Counted from the stretch's first letter, positions 37,281-48,106 are shown. The stretch: 64,000 nucleotides of DNA from Sthenelais limicola (GCA_942159475.1 OW804097.1:118542013-118606012); one strand, 5' to 3'. Numbers and translations are program-made. Notes: generated by a model from the sequence alone, not told the origin.

Positions 37281-39736
37281 TTCAATTCAATTCAATTCAA
37301 TTCAAAGCATTTTTTATTTATACAAGAAAGGTGTACAAAAAGGAGCCCCGTATCTGAAAGGTGACTTCCAGGTCTTCCAACGGATTCCTGACTAGTTCCT
37401 ACCAAGAAAGAATAATTTTGATTTTACATTTCTATGCTAAAAATAAACTTTAGAGCTATTTTCTAATATCTAATCTAGTAGTATCTAGTTAATATAAGAA
37501 GCAGTTCATAGCAACAGGAGCAGAGACAATAAACTTCAACTGCTCATGTATCTAGCTAACAGTTAATGACAATCTATCTGAAGCAGTTTAATGAATTCAT
37601 CAGTAGTAAAAACAAAGAACAAAACAAGGTATAGCAGTAGAAACAGTAATAATGGTAGGTCCAGACCAAGCAGCACAAATGACTCATAATGACACACATA
37701 TGCAAAGATGCCACAGTATATAGTGGTCTACAATACATCAATTTCACTCAAACACAAATCTATAAACCTGCTGAATGATTTTCTGTCCTGTACCTGGTGA
37801 GCAGCAGTTTCAAGAGAGTTCCAGTATTTTGCAGATTTATAAGTAAATGAGTTTACAGTTTTTGTGAATTTTGGCTGTAATAATTTTAAATTTCTTCTGC
37901 CCCTAACATGACTTCTAGTAGATAGTTTTCTATTATCCAAAAGGTTTTCATCATTAGCCATGAAGTGGCTTAAATTTATTATATGTTTTTGTCTTCTTTT
38001 ATCTAGGGGTAATAAATTTAGATCTAAGTGTTCTTGATCTACATTAGACCGTTTTGCTTTTCCAAAAATAATACGAAGAGCTGAATTTTGTAAAGACTGG
38101 AGCTTACCAAGTAGTGATTTTGGTCCGGAGTCATACAGATAATCTCCAAAATCAAAATGCGGAAGAATAGTCATCTTATACAGGTCTTTTTTACTTTTCT
38201 CTGTCAGACAGTGTCTCACTTTGTATAATAAACGTAGTTTTGTATTTACTTTACTCCTGATGTTGTTTATATGTTCTTTGAAAGAGAGGTTTGTATCCAT
38301 GATTAGTCCAAGATATTTGTATTCATCGACTGATTGCAGGTTATTTTCCCCCAGTTTCAAAGTATTTATGTCTGTTTTCATTTTTCTGTTTGATATCGAA
38401 AAATGCATCACATTGCTTTTTGAAGCATTTATAGATATTTTATTCAATCTACACCAAACATCAATCCTGTCTAGGTCATGTTGCAGGTTTTTGTTTACTA
38501 TGGAAATATCACTATCATGGTAGTACAGAATAGTGTTGTCTGCATAGTGCTGAACTGTACATTTTTCCACCACCATATTTAGGTCATTAATATAAATAGA
38601 AAACAAGACCGGCCCCAGTATTGTACCTTGTGGTACACCATATGTAATTTTGCCCTCAGTTGATTTTGTATTATTTACTTTTACCAGTTGTTTACGATTA
38701 GTTAGGTAGTTTCTAAACCATATTAATTCAGTGTTGGTTATACCATATTGCTGTAATTTCAGTAATAGTCTATCATGGTTCACAGTATCAAAAGCTTTCT
38801 TGAAGTCTAGGAAGACTGTGCCATTCAAAGATTTGTTATTTAGATTTTGATATACTTCATTCATAAAGTCAATGTGAGCATGTTGGACTGACCTCTCTTT
38901 CCTAAATCCATATTGTTTATCATAGAACAGATCATTTTCTTCAAAATAGGTTGAGAGTTGTTGTTGAACTATTTTTTCTAGAATCTTTGCCACTAGATTT
39001 ATGCTTGAAATTGGTCTATAGTTATTAGTGTCATTCCTTGCCCCAGCTTTGAAAAGAGGGGTCACATTTGCTTTTTTAAAAATGTCTGGTATATCACTAT
39101 TTTTCAATGACAGGTTGACCATATAACACATCTGTAGTGAGAGAGCTTTTAGACATGATTTAAGAATCAAAGTAGGTAGATCTGAGAATCCTGAGGACTT
39201 GTTATTTTTAAATCCAGAAACAACTTTCCTTAAGGTCTGGGGCGTTACCTTTGTAAACTTGAAACCAGTACCTTTATGCATATCTTTTATCCTTGTAAAA
39301 ACTTTTTCATCATTCATATTTTTCATGATAAGTTCATCCTTATGTGGATCTTTAATTTTTGCTGCAAGGCCCGGACCAACCCCCAGAAAGAAAGAATTAA
39401 ATTCAGAGGCTACCCGAGATGACTTGACACTCTGACCCTCTTTTTCGAGATCAATTTTGTTGTTTACCGATATTTTTCCTGGGTTTATTAGGGGTTTCAA
39501 GATTTCCCAGAATTTTTGTGGGTTTGTTTCATTAATTTGTAGCTGTTCCCTAATGAATTTGGCTTTAGCTTTTTTACATTTATAATTAGCCTCATTTCTA
39601 GCTAGTTTTGCCTGAATTAGAATATCTTGGTTGTCATCTCTCCTAGCCTTACTGAACAGATAATCCCTCCTATTCATTAAAGTAATCAGTTCCTCGGTTG
39701 CCCATTTCGGTTTTCTTTTTACCTCCTTAAACTCCT
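37281..39736 (-). mobile_element. 5'-truncated non-LTR retrotransposon (CR1/L2-like), about 2.45 kb
   Basis: The 3' end on the - strand is a TTGAA repeat (37281-37305 read reversed), as in CR1/L2-group elements. The body carries the reverse transcriptase ORF, which continues upstream of its first Met as KEVKRKPKWATEELITL until the junction with M2 DNA. The endonuclease and ORF1 are missing, so this is a dead-on-arrival copy. Confidence 0.85.
37728..39677 (-). CDS. LINE reverse transcriptase ORF, catalytic YADN
   Basis: 649 residues, uninterrupted. An N-terminal basic stretch after the lost endonuclease precedes the RT domain: KANVTPLFKAG and NNYRPISSINLVAKILEKIV, YGFRKERSVQHA, FLDFKKAFDTVNHDR (first catalytic Asp), GVPQGTILGPVLFSIYINDL, then HYADNTILYY, and the thumb KYLGLIMD. 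The usual YADD is YADN, so one metal-binding Asp is lost and the enzyme should be inactive, although the frame is otherwise intact. It was translated from a truncated copy and is not a host gene. Confidence 0.9.
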   Translation of the reverse strand: MNRRDYLFSKARRDDNQDILIQAKLARNEANYKCKKAKAKFIREQLQINETNPQKFWEILKPLINPGKISVNNKIDLEKEGQSVKSSRVASEFNSFFLGVGPGLAAKIKDPHKDELIMKNMNDEKVFTRIKDMHKGTGFKFTKVTPQTLRKVVSGFKNNKSSGFSDLPTLILKSCLKALSLQMCYMVNLSLKNSDIPDIFKKANVTPLFKAGARNDTNNYRPISSINLVAKILEKIVQQQLSTYFEENDLFYDKQYGFRKERSVQHAHIDFMNEVYQNLNNKSLNGTVFLDFKKAFDTVNHDRLLLKLQQYGITNTELIWFRNYLTNRKQLVKVNNTKSTEGKITYGVPQGTILGPVLFSIYINDLNMVVEKCTVQHYADNTILYYHDSDISIVNKNLQHDLDRIDVWCRLNKISINASKSNVMHFSISNRKMKTDINTLKLGENNLQSVDEYKYLGLIMDTNLSFKEHINNIRSKVNTKLRLLYKVRHCLTEKSKKDLYKMTILPHFDFGDYLYDSGPKSLLGKLQSLQNSALRIIFGKAKRSNVDQEHLDLNLLPLDKRRQKHIINLSHFMANDENLLDNRKLSTRSHVRGRRNLKLLQPKFTKTVNSFTYKSAKYWNSLETAAHQVQDRKSFSRFIDLCLSEIDVL

Positions 39737-39848
39737 GGGATTATAATGACATTGTGCGGTGTTAATGGGATTATAATAATATTTTGTGGTTTGGAGCAAG
39801 AGGCTTTCCCTGAGTTTGGGGGGACTCTCTCAACTCGGAGCCTAGACT

Positions 39849-40151
39849 TTACTAGCGACCAATTCACAAAGAACGTGAATTTCCGCTTTCAGAAGAAATC
39901 CGCCTTTAAAAACATCTCTACCAAATATAAGTTCTACTTTCAGCCAGTAAAATCAATACAAAAATTGTCCACCAAAAAGGAGCCTTGGCGAGTATAATTA
40001 TGTTCAACGACAACAGCCATGACTAAAATGATAATTTGAAAGACTGCCGCCATAGGCAGGGCTGTCATACAATATGGGGATTAATTGGGACGATCAGCTC
40101 TGGGACCAAACACGCCGAGAAAACACATGTACAGGGGATTCTTTGATATAT
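39849..40151. other. Intergenic stretch, nothing recognised
   Basis: Short spacer between M2 and the next M1 copy with no signal. Confidence 0.6.
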
Positions 40152-40386
40152 GGGTCAGATTTTCAGAAAATGTTCAATTGGCAGCTTTACACATTTAGTA
40201 AATTCTACTAAATTAGGCTGAAATTTGGTCAATATTAGGTAAATTCGAGTATATTCGGCATTGCATTGATTCTAGCAATCTGTTTGGTTAGGTTGAACTG
40301 TATTTTGAACTTTATTTCCGTCTGAAATTTGGGTTATTTGAAAGGATTGGTGAAGGCCAATTGTACATTTTCTGAATATCTGAGCC
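40152..40386 (+). mobile_element. M1 MITE, subfamily A, 235 bp
   Basis: GGGTCAGATTTTCAGAAAAT ... CTGAATATCTGAGCC with ATAT on both sides; one change in the right terminal motif. Confidence 0.9.
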
Positions 40387-41089
40387 ATATATACTCGGTC
40401 ACGTATTCACATGACAACCTACTCATTGGTTTAGGTCCCATTAACCTATGCCATTAACTTATATATTATTACTCATCATCGGTCGCTCTGCTCACATTTG
40501 TTTTTGTTTTTACTGTAGTCATGACACATCTTTTCAAAGTTACATCTAGATTAATTCTTGAGTTGTGTTCCGGAGGTAGATACAAATGCCTCAAGTTAGC
40601 ACACAAAAGAATTAGAACCAAATATATTTTCTATTTTTTACTCTTCCACATTAAATCTATTTGTCACATGCATTGAAACATCAAAATTGTAGCCGAATAT
40701 ATCAAATCACATCAAGGACAATACTTAACATTTCGACGCTTCTTAAAATAAGAATGAATAGTTTGTGGTAACTTTTTACTCTCACATTAACTTTGAAAGG
40801 AAAATTAAGCATCTTAACCTATTTTTCTTATCATCAAAACTGTCTTCGTTACATTGCTTCGTAATTGCATTTACATAGCTTTTTTTACATGCGATTAGGC
40901 GATTAAATACAACCACCAAACCAATTTTTTTTAAAAAAATGAATAAAAAAAAAGTTCGAACAATATCGATGATCACACACGGGCAATATATTGCATCGTA
41001 TTTTATAGGGACACGGGCATTTCATTCGATACATTCTCGTCAACGGTGGGTCATACATATGTCAGTGGCCTTGAATAGCCACTATATAT
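40387..41089. other. AT-rich intergenic stretch
   Basis: TTTTTTTTAAAAAAATGAAT at about 40925 resembles retroposon tails seen elsewhere. No gene. Confidence 0.55.
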
Positions 41090-41322
41090 GGGTCAGATTT
41101 TCAGAAAATGTACAATTCACCTTCACCAATCTTCTCAAATAACCCGAATTTCAGACGAAAATAATGTTCAAATCACAGTTCAACCTAACCAAACCGTTAG
41201 AACAGAACAGAATCAATGCAATGTCGCATATACTCGAATTTACCTAGTATTGACCAAAATGCAGCCTAATCTAGGAGAATTAACTAAATGTGTACAGCTG
41301 CCAATTGTACATTTTCTGAAAG
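41090..41322 (-). mobile_element. M1 MITE, subfamily A, right terminus deleted
   Basis: GGGTCAGATTTTCAGAAAAT ... TGTACATTTTCTGAAAG, then ATAT directly. The last TCTGACCC is missing but ATAT duplications remain (41086-41089, 41323-41326). Confidence 0.87.
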
Positions 41323-42163
41323 ATATGTGGAACAATGAGTAAGGTGGAGAGTCGATCTCTGGTGAGGAAATAATCTAGACTATGTACGAATACATGTTGT
41401 TGGCATGCGGATGTTTCCATGTACGTGGCTTGTTTATGCAGTTCCTTCCTTATTTCCAACTTTGCACTTTGTCTTTTGTCTCAAAGGATTGTTTAGGCCC
41501 AAAGACAAAAGACAAAAGACAACTCATAAAGCTGTCCTTGGGCGGTTTTGTCTCGAAATGTTGAAGTTTTGTCTCGAAATTCAGAATTTGGAGACAATTT
41601 TGACATAAATTTAACTTAACAGAAAGGATACAAAGGTATAATAGAGAAATTTCGTAATTTTTCAAGAAATATATTTATTATTGGGAATGGGTATAAAAAC
41701 AGATACCCCTACGTGAGATTTATGGTTGGAATTATTTAACTTGATCCAGTGTAAGGTGGTTCATTGTCATTAACTAAAAAACAATTGGGTGAGACACTTT
41801 TTTTATATTCTTTTAAATATTTTTATAGGCCATACACATTTAACAGGTAACTAAGAAAAGACGCATCACCATACAATGGTGCTTTGCGTACGTTGCCATG
41901 GGTAAATATAAAAAGTCGTTGATAATTACACATAAATAGTTAAATCAAATTAACACAGTACATATCCGAATAGACCTGAATATTTCAAGTTGTTATGTGA
42001 CAATCTTTCACGAGTTTATCTCGGTTCAATCCAAGCAATCATCGGTCGTTAATAGTGATAATAGTTTTGATATGAGACTATCCAATAGGAGCAAATTAAT
42101 ACGAATAGAACTAATTTTTCTTACCAGTTCGAGTACCCAGCAGGTAAACCTCAGGTCATACAC
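41323..42163. other. Intergenic stretch
   Basis: A hairpin-like TTTGTCTTTTGTCTC ... GACAAAAGACAAAAGACAAC (41469-41522); otherwise nothing. Confidence 0.6.
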
Positions 42164-42407
42164 GGGTCACATTTTCAGAAAATGTACAATTCACCTTCAC
42201 CAATCTTTTCAAATAACCCACATTTAAGACAAAAATGAGCTTCAAAATGCAGTTTAACATAACAGAACCAATACAAATATGATATGATACCAATATGATA
42301 CCAAATATACTCAGATATACCCAGTATTCATCATTTTTCAGTCAAATTTAGGAGAATTTCCTTAATGTGTAAAGCTGTCAATTGTACATTTTCTGAAAAT
42401 ATGACCC
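42164..42407 (-). mobile_element. M1 MITE, subfamily B
   Basis: GGGTCACATTTTCAGAAAAT ... GAAAATATGACCC, with an extra AATATGATATGATACC inside. Flanks do not match. Confidence 0.87.
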
Positions 42408-42431
42408 ATACATTAGCGATGTAGAAGCCAA

Positions 42432-42612
42432 GATGGCAGGATATAGGTATATTAATAAAGATGTTTTTTAAAAAAATGTCTAAAACATATGCTACATGTT
42501 TGATATCATGGTTGATGTCATAATGTCATGGCAGGATAGGTATTAATAAAGATGTTTTAAATAAAATGTCTAAAACATATGCTACATATGTTTGATATCA
42601 TGGTTAATATAT
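42432..42612. repeat. Direct tandem duplication, about 97-bp unit
   Basis: ATGGCAGGATATAGGTATAT, TTAATAAAGATGTTTT and TGTCTAAAACATATGCTACA, then TTTGATATCATGGTT, are present twice (from 42434 and 42531). The unit includes a T6-8A6-7 run. Confidence 0.8.
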
Positions 42613-43388
42613 TTTTTGATTGAAAACATGAGAAAAAACATCGATTACTGACATTTTCAAGGTGTAAATATAGTGGGAAATATAGAAAACGAATGGAATG
42701 AACGAACAGAATGAAGAACTGACCTAATGTATAGTCTGTCCGAAAAGTAGTTGACACGTGAATCCTTAGTTCCTTTAAGAGGAGGGAAAAGTGGGGGATT
42801 TTTTACTTCAAACCTTTGATGGGTATGAAGAAATAGAGAACTCGTGGTTGACGATTCCGTAGTTTATTGATGAATGTATGTATGAAGACTGATGAACATC
42901 CATGGGTACATGACATCTTTGCCTATGGTTGATTGCAATGAGCGGCTCGCTGGGCAAAGGGTTGACAGGTCCTTGTCATAAATAGAAGTCATTTATATTA
43001 AACTCACTCCTATATACCCCAATGGTAATACAAAATGAATACCTACTTTTGTTCCAAGGCTACCATTGATGAGGGGACCCCTTTGCGTGAATTTAACCCC
43101 CTTTCCACTCTTTGGGGGAGGTGGAGGGGATTTCATCATATTTCCCCCAATGCATGGTTTGCAATTAAGGGTTTGCAAAGTGCGCCCTAGCAGCAGTCTT
43201 CCCATTATAAAGACTGTCTTTTTGGGGGGCCAAATTAGTGAGAGTTCCTTCTCTCATTACATGTGTATATCACATGGTAGCAGTACTGAAGGGAGCAGAG
43301 GTGTTTAGCTTCGTCGCATACATTATAAAGACTCTGTCGATGGTGAGTGACTGATTATGCAATAATAAAATCAATATGTCTATAATAT
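42613..43388. other. Intergenic stretch, nothing recognised
   Basis: Some G/C-rich runs (43081-43145) but no gene or repeat family. Confidence 0.55.
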
Positions 43389-43625
43389 GGGTCAGATTTT
43401 CATAAAATGTACAATTGGCAGCTGTACACATTTAGTAAATTCTGCTAAATTAGGATGCAATTTGGGCAAAATACTAGGTAAATTCGAATATATTCGGCAT
43501 AGCATTGATTCTAGCAATCTGTTTGGTTGGGTTGAACTGCATTTTGAACTTTATTTTCGTCTTAAATATGGGCTATTTGAGAGGATTGGTGAAGGCCAAT
43601 TGTACATTTTCGGAAAATCTGACCC
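43389..43625 (+). mobile_element. M1 MITE, subfamily A, rightmost copy
   Basis: GGGTCAGATTTTCATAAAAT ... GGAAAATCTGACCC with ATAT on both sides. No M1 copy was found further right. Confidence 0.9.
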
Positions 43626-44325
43626 ATATGCTATCTATGATATAAGTACCCAAACCAGGTGCATTGTCCAATTGAAATCGCAAACAAAATAGATAATATT
43701 ATCTGTGTTATTTTTCCAGTGGGTCTCTGAATATTTTGTCCACACAATATTAACATTCAAATGTTATGGAATTCATTGGCCACGATTGATATTATGTGAT
43801 ACTTAATTCGATGTTGAATAATATAAGAAAGACATTTAGGTACAGGGGGATGGGTCGAACCGGAAAGATGCTAAATTTTTGGTCTAGGGCATCATGATAT
43901 AAACATTGGTGTGGCGCGTGGCCGAATGAGGGAGAATGGTTTAGAGTATAAACAAGTACACGGCCCGTCGTGTCCATGATAGAAGGCCAAACCGTGTTCA
44001 TTCCTGTTAACATAACACATAAGTCAAACATTGTCAACATATACACCACACAATGTTTCCCCATACACAATAATGGGATGCTATCATATGGACGATGTCC
44101 GCAGTATTGGTATCATCCAGGGCTAAAAGTCACACCTAATGAATGACTTTAGCATGGATCTACTATTATCCTTGACACCTTCCAATAACACTAACCAATA
44201 CTTCTTGCATCGCGTTTTTCGTTACTAAACGGCATTGATCAATTGTGCAGGAAAACTGGAATGTGTACACGGTATATGATACATATATGCTGTAAAATCG
44301 TATGCATATCGAGAGTGGTATTGCC

Positions 44326-44357
44326 AACGAGATTATGTTAATATAATCTCGTTGGTA
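44326..44357. repeat. Perfect small hairpin
   Basis: CCAACGAGATTAT, loop GTTAAT, ATAATCTCGTTGG; both outer sides carry TATTGCC. Confidence 0.8.
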
Positions 44358-44464
44358 TTGCCAAGCAAAGACTGTAATGGGGTGAACAATCACTTGAATA
44401 AGTCGGCTGTAATTCCATTTCTTGGTTTAAATTACTTTTCAAGTAGATAGAGAAGTCATTGATA

Positions 44465-44640
44465 CAGTCTAGGCTCAGAGCTGAGAGAGTCGCTCCAAAC
44501 TGAGGGAAATCCTATCGCTCCGAACCGCAAAATGTCATTAGAATTCCATATATAGGAAGCCTACTCCAGGGCAAAGAAATTCATTAGCGCAGTAGGTATC
44601 CAATCACTGACGACGTAGGCCTGCGTCAGATAGGCCCCTA
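44465..44640 (+). mobile_element. M2 MITE, diverged
   Basis: CAGTCTAGGCTCAGAGCTGA, GAGGGAAATCCTATCGCTCC, AACCGCAAAATGTCATTAGA ... CGCAGTAGGTATCCAATCAC. The right end is not preserved. Confidence 0.75.
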
Positions 44641-44657
44641 CATTGCGTACTACTAAA

Positions 44658-45264
44658 TGCATATTATGGAAAGCCATTTATAGATGTTATAAATTAACCC
44701 CAAACCGGGAGAATTAGTAGGCTAACCCGGAAAATGACTGACGATTTCACCATTGAAAATGCATGCAAACTGGGGAATTTTGTTCCGGGTTAGCCGAGAA
44801 TTAGAAACGAAATCGGAAAATTCCTAAAATTCCCAAATTGTGCTTTTTAATATTTAGCTAATCTTCCCTTTCCGTCATTCCTACTTAGACTTCATCAATT
44901 CCTGATTGGGGCATAGCTTTTGTTAATACACTCCGAGCTGAGATATAATTCTCTAGACACCCTGCTACTTCGGAAAAGCACTATTTCTCTTTTGCCAGTT
45001 CTCAGCTAACCCGGAAAAAATTTCCCCAGTTCGCATGCATTTTCAATGGTTAATTTGTCATTCATTTTCCTTGTTAGCCTACTAGCTCTCCCAATTTAGG
45101 GTTAATTCATTCCGGGTTGGCCGCCGAGCTGCACCAATTCTCCCGAAATGGGATGCCAGTTAAAAAAAAAAGGCTAATCAGAAATATGGTTAGGTAAATT
45201 AGGAAAATTATTACTAAAATTCTGTACATTTGGGTTATATGTATAAACGGCTTTCCATAGCATA
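44658..45264. mobile_element. Large fold-back/MITE element, about 600 bp
   Basis: Outer ends CATATTATGGAAAGCCATTT and, reversed, TATGCTATGGAAAGCCGTTT. Inside, the arms continue imperfectly over more than 100 bp: AGTAGGCTAAC, CCATTGAAAATGCATGC and AACTGGGGAA each have a reverse-complement partner in 45003-45122. The non-palindromic middle is AT-rich. Confidence 0.85.
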
Positions 45265-45345
45265 TTCAATTCAATTCAATACAATAATTCTTTATTGCTG
45301 ATGTTTTTCCAATGAGGTGGACCAATAATCTAAGTAAACATGTGT
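45265..45345 (-). mobile_element. Possible short LINE 3' tail
   Basis: TTCAATTCAATTCAATACAA then TTCTTTATTGCTG resembles, reversed, a TTGAA-repeat 3' end like that of the LINE at 37281. It abuts the end of the fold-back element exactly. Confidence 0.45.
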
Positions 45346-45555
45346 TTAATTAGTTCTTCCATTGGATGCCTGTCATATGCACGTCATGTTTTAGTTGTGC
45401 AACAATCTCGTTCCGTATGCACGCATTTGAGTACCGCTGAATATGTAATACTTTTTCAACATTGTAATAATTATAATAGACGCTTTGTTATCTGAACATC
45501 GCCCATCATCAGAACGACCACAATATGATACTTAATTAAAATGAGTGGCGCATTA

Positions 45556-46095
45556 CAGGGGCCCGTTGCACCACCTTTTGGTGATATCGTAGCGTTAAAA
45601 TTATAATAAGGATACGTTAAGGATATATTAACAACACAATTGTTCTAGTGTTGCATGAGAGCTGTCCTATCCTTAACAAGAGGCGGGCATAATGGTGAAA
45701 GTGGTGCGTTGCAACTGGTAGAAACATACCCGTACATTGTGTCTTATTTTTACATTTTTGTACATAAGAAAATTATTTTAAATCATGAAATCTACTTATC
45801 ATATGTATCCTCACCATTTCTGAGAAAAAATACGTTTGAAAATACTCCCTGACCCGCCCATTCTCATTATCAAATTCTCGATACGCTAGTTGCTCTATTA
45901 TCGCTCAGAAACGAGCAGACAACGGAAATCATTTAGCGCTACGATAAGGATATCCCATGCTCAAAGGCACATTGTTAAAAGACCCCCATTTAAGGACACG
46001 AAACATGATTTAGGGACACGATATTGGAGTAAGGTGTTAAGGATATTTTAAGGACACAATTTTTACTTAACGATACCTCATGCAACGGGCCCCTG
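45556..46095. mobile_element. hAT-like non-autonomous element, 540 bp
   Basis: Ends CAGGGGCCCGTTGCA ... TGCAACGGGCCCCTG are exact inverted repeats. CAGGGG...CCCCTG termini are common in hAT elements, which duplicate 8 bp; no clean 8-bp duplication is seen. Inner repeats of GGATA and TTAAGGATA flank both arms. No transposase frame. Confidence 0.8.
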
Positions 46096-46261
46096 CGCGT
46101 TCTAATGCACTTACATATTATTGCGGTAATGGTTTGGGGTAGGCACTATCCTAATTAAAGTTTACAAGAGGAATTGCCAGTTACAAAATGGTATTAATAT
46201 GGCAGCGCCTATAATGTTCAAAACGAAAACAGATTTATTATATATAGGGTAAAGCGGGGTA

Positions 46262-46492
46262 ATATGCACTCTCACTGGGAGATACGGTCAATGTCTTGTT
46301 CCAGTACGGCCAATGGCAGGAAGCCAGTTGCCTGCCAGCGGCCGTATACAGGACGGCATTTGGCCGTTCTACAGCTATGGCATTTGGCCGTAATACAATG
46401 GCAATTGGCCGTAATACACCAGGGCAATTGGCATGCAATAGTACGGTCAATTGGCCGTATTATACCGTGGCTATTGGCCGTATTGCACACTC
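46262..46492. repeat. Degenerate minisatellite with TTGGCCGTA core
   Basis: ATTTGGCCGTTCTACAG, ATTTGGCCGTAATACA, AATTGGCCGTAATACA, AATTGGCCGTATTATA and TATTGGCCGTATTGCACA follow each other at about 22-24 bp spacing, with more diverged units to the left (ACGGCCAATGGC, AGCGGCCGTATACAG). Confidence 0.85.
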
Positions 46493-46841
46493 AGATATGG
46501 ATCCTATTGCAGGTTATACTATACTGTGGACATTACAAAAGAGGAATATTTGGCCATTCTTAATCCATTATGTGTACCATATTTAAGCTGTTCTAAGTCT
46601 GTATAACAAAGGGACATAATTCATATACAAAATGGGACAAATTCAAGACGAATCTAGATAAGGGAAAATATACAACTTGCAGTGCTATATATTTAGAGTA
46701 TTTATTTCTGAATCGTAACAAACAATGGAGAACGTGTGATCCATTATATTTACAACTTTTATTCATTCAGATGAGCATTCATAACAAATAATTACACTAG
46801 TAACTATCTCAAAATATATTCTGCCTTAGATATACTCAGTC

Positions 46842-47268
46842 TATATATATGTGATGTGTTCCAGGAAATATGGGTCACAAGTCGCAAAATTGATATTTTT
46901 CAACAAAGTGATTTTATCACGGGATCTCTTTATTGGAATATTCAGATTTTTAGAGGGCTTGGCACTTATACTCATATAAATCCGTGTACAAAATTTCAGG
47001 ACATTGTATTAAATATATCTATGCGTTTTGAAGGCCCCCATATGAAGTATATTTAGTAACTTTACTGGTCATTACCCATCCACAAACATTGCATTTTTTT
47101 TTCAAAAATAGAAATATCAAACTTAAATATAGAAATACTTATTAGGTGTCCCAGTGTTTACTATCATTGGAATCTGCTTGATCTCCTTTTTTCAAATATG
47201 GTGATATCTCGAAATCCATATTTTGCGACTTATGACTCATTTTCCTAAAACGGATCACATATGTATAC
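46842..47268. mobile_element. TIR element, about 427 bp
   Basis: TATATATATGTGATGTGTTC, then CAGGAAATATGGGTCACAAG and TCGCAAAAT, pairs with the reversed right end TATACATATGTGATCCGTTT, TAGGAAAATGAGTCATAAG, TCGCAAAAT. Arms about 55 bp with several mismatches; no ORF. Confidence 0.8.
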
Positions 47269-47984
47269 ACACTTCTTTAGGAGAAAATCATTATTTTTTC
47301 TATTTATACAATATGATTCAATACAATTTCAAACCGTCTACTTTGTTGAGAGAATTGTCTGCCATCAAATATATATAAGCATGAGGTGAAACTACAAATT
47401 AATTAAAACCATAATCCCTTGAAAATAAACTTGAGCTGATTTAAACTTGAAAACCTTAGTTGATATAATATAGTTTTGCAACATCAACCTTTATATCTTT
47501 AAATTATGAATGTATGTCTAAATAGATAAATAAATTTTGAAGAACTCACAGCTTGCATTCATATTAGAGGCTTCATTCCCTACCATCTACAAAAACACCA
47601 ACTGGCGAGATATTTGCAGAGTTCATCTTCCCTCTTTATTATCTATGTAATATCTATAAAGAATTCCCTATAAAGTTCCCCTTAAACGCTCCATATACAG
47701 TGTAGAAGGTGGTGACCTTTGGGTGGACCTTAATTGTTGTTGTGTTTATCATTGGCCAATTTTGATCCATTGACTCACGAACACTCTGAAATAGTTAATG
47801 CAAAATTGGATTAGCTGGATTATTAATATCGTGTTGTACATACATGTGTAGTGAACCTGGTTCAGACTCTTAGCGGAACAAATATGGAACAAGGTGTTAT
47901 ACTTATTGCACAATATTTATTGCTAGAATTAACCCGACGACCAACCCCAAGTAGACCAGCTTCATGAATGTAGTGCATCTCCCT
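47269..47984. other. AT-rich intergenic stretch
   Basis: No gene or repeat recognised. Confidence 0.55.
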
Positions 47985-48106
47985 CTATCTCTATTTCCTG
48001 GGTAAGATCATAAACTGCCTCCCACTCAGCTCTCCCGCCCTTGATATAACCATATTAAATGTGTTAATAAGGGCGTAAAGCATCCAATCTCACTCACTCA
48101 CTCCCA
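47985..48106 (+). mobile_element. S1 SINE-like element, single unit
   Basis: CTCCCTCTATCTCTATTTCC, TGGGTAAGATCATAAACTGC, one GATATAACCATATTAAATGT unit and three ACTC repeats. The only copy with one tail unit, and the only one far from the RSK gene. Confidence 0.75.

Larger units (their letters stand above)
37179..39848 (-). mobile_element. M2 MITE split by a LINE insertion
   Basis: The left half (37179-37280: CAGCCTAGGCTCGAAGTCTC ... GACCCAGGACTAGACGTCCT) and right half (about 39737-39848: GGGATTATAATGACATTGTG ... CTCGGAGCCTAGACT) make one M2 copy, with the retrotransposon in between. Confidence 0.85.

Noticed and set aside
38221..38523. + strand frames inside the LINE
   Set aside because: Antisense shadow of the reverse transcriptase ORF.
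46238..46586. Overlapping frames with repeated LAVIHxxxW or FGRNT motifs
   Set aside because: Arise from the TTGGCCGTA minisatellite; open in both strands.
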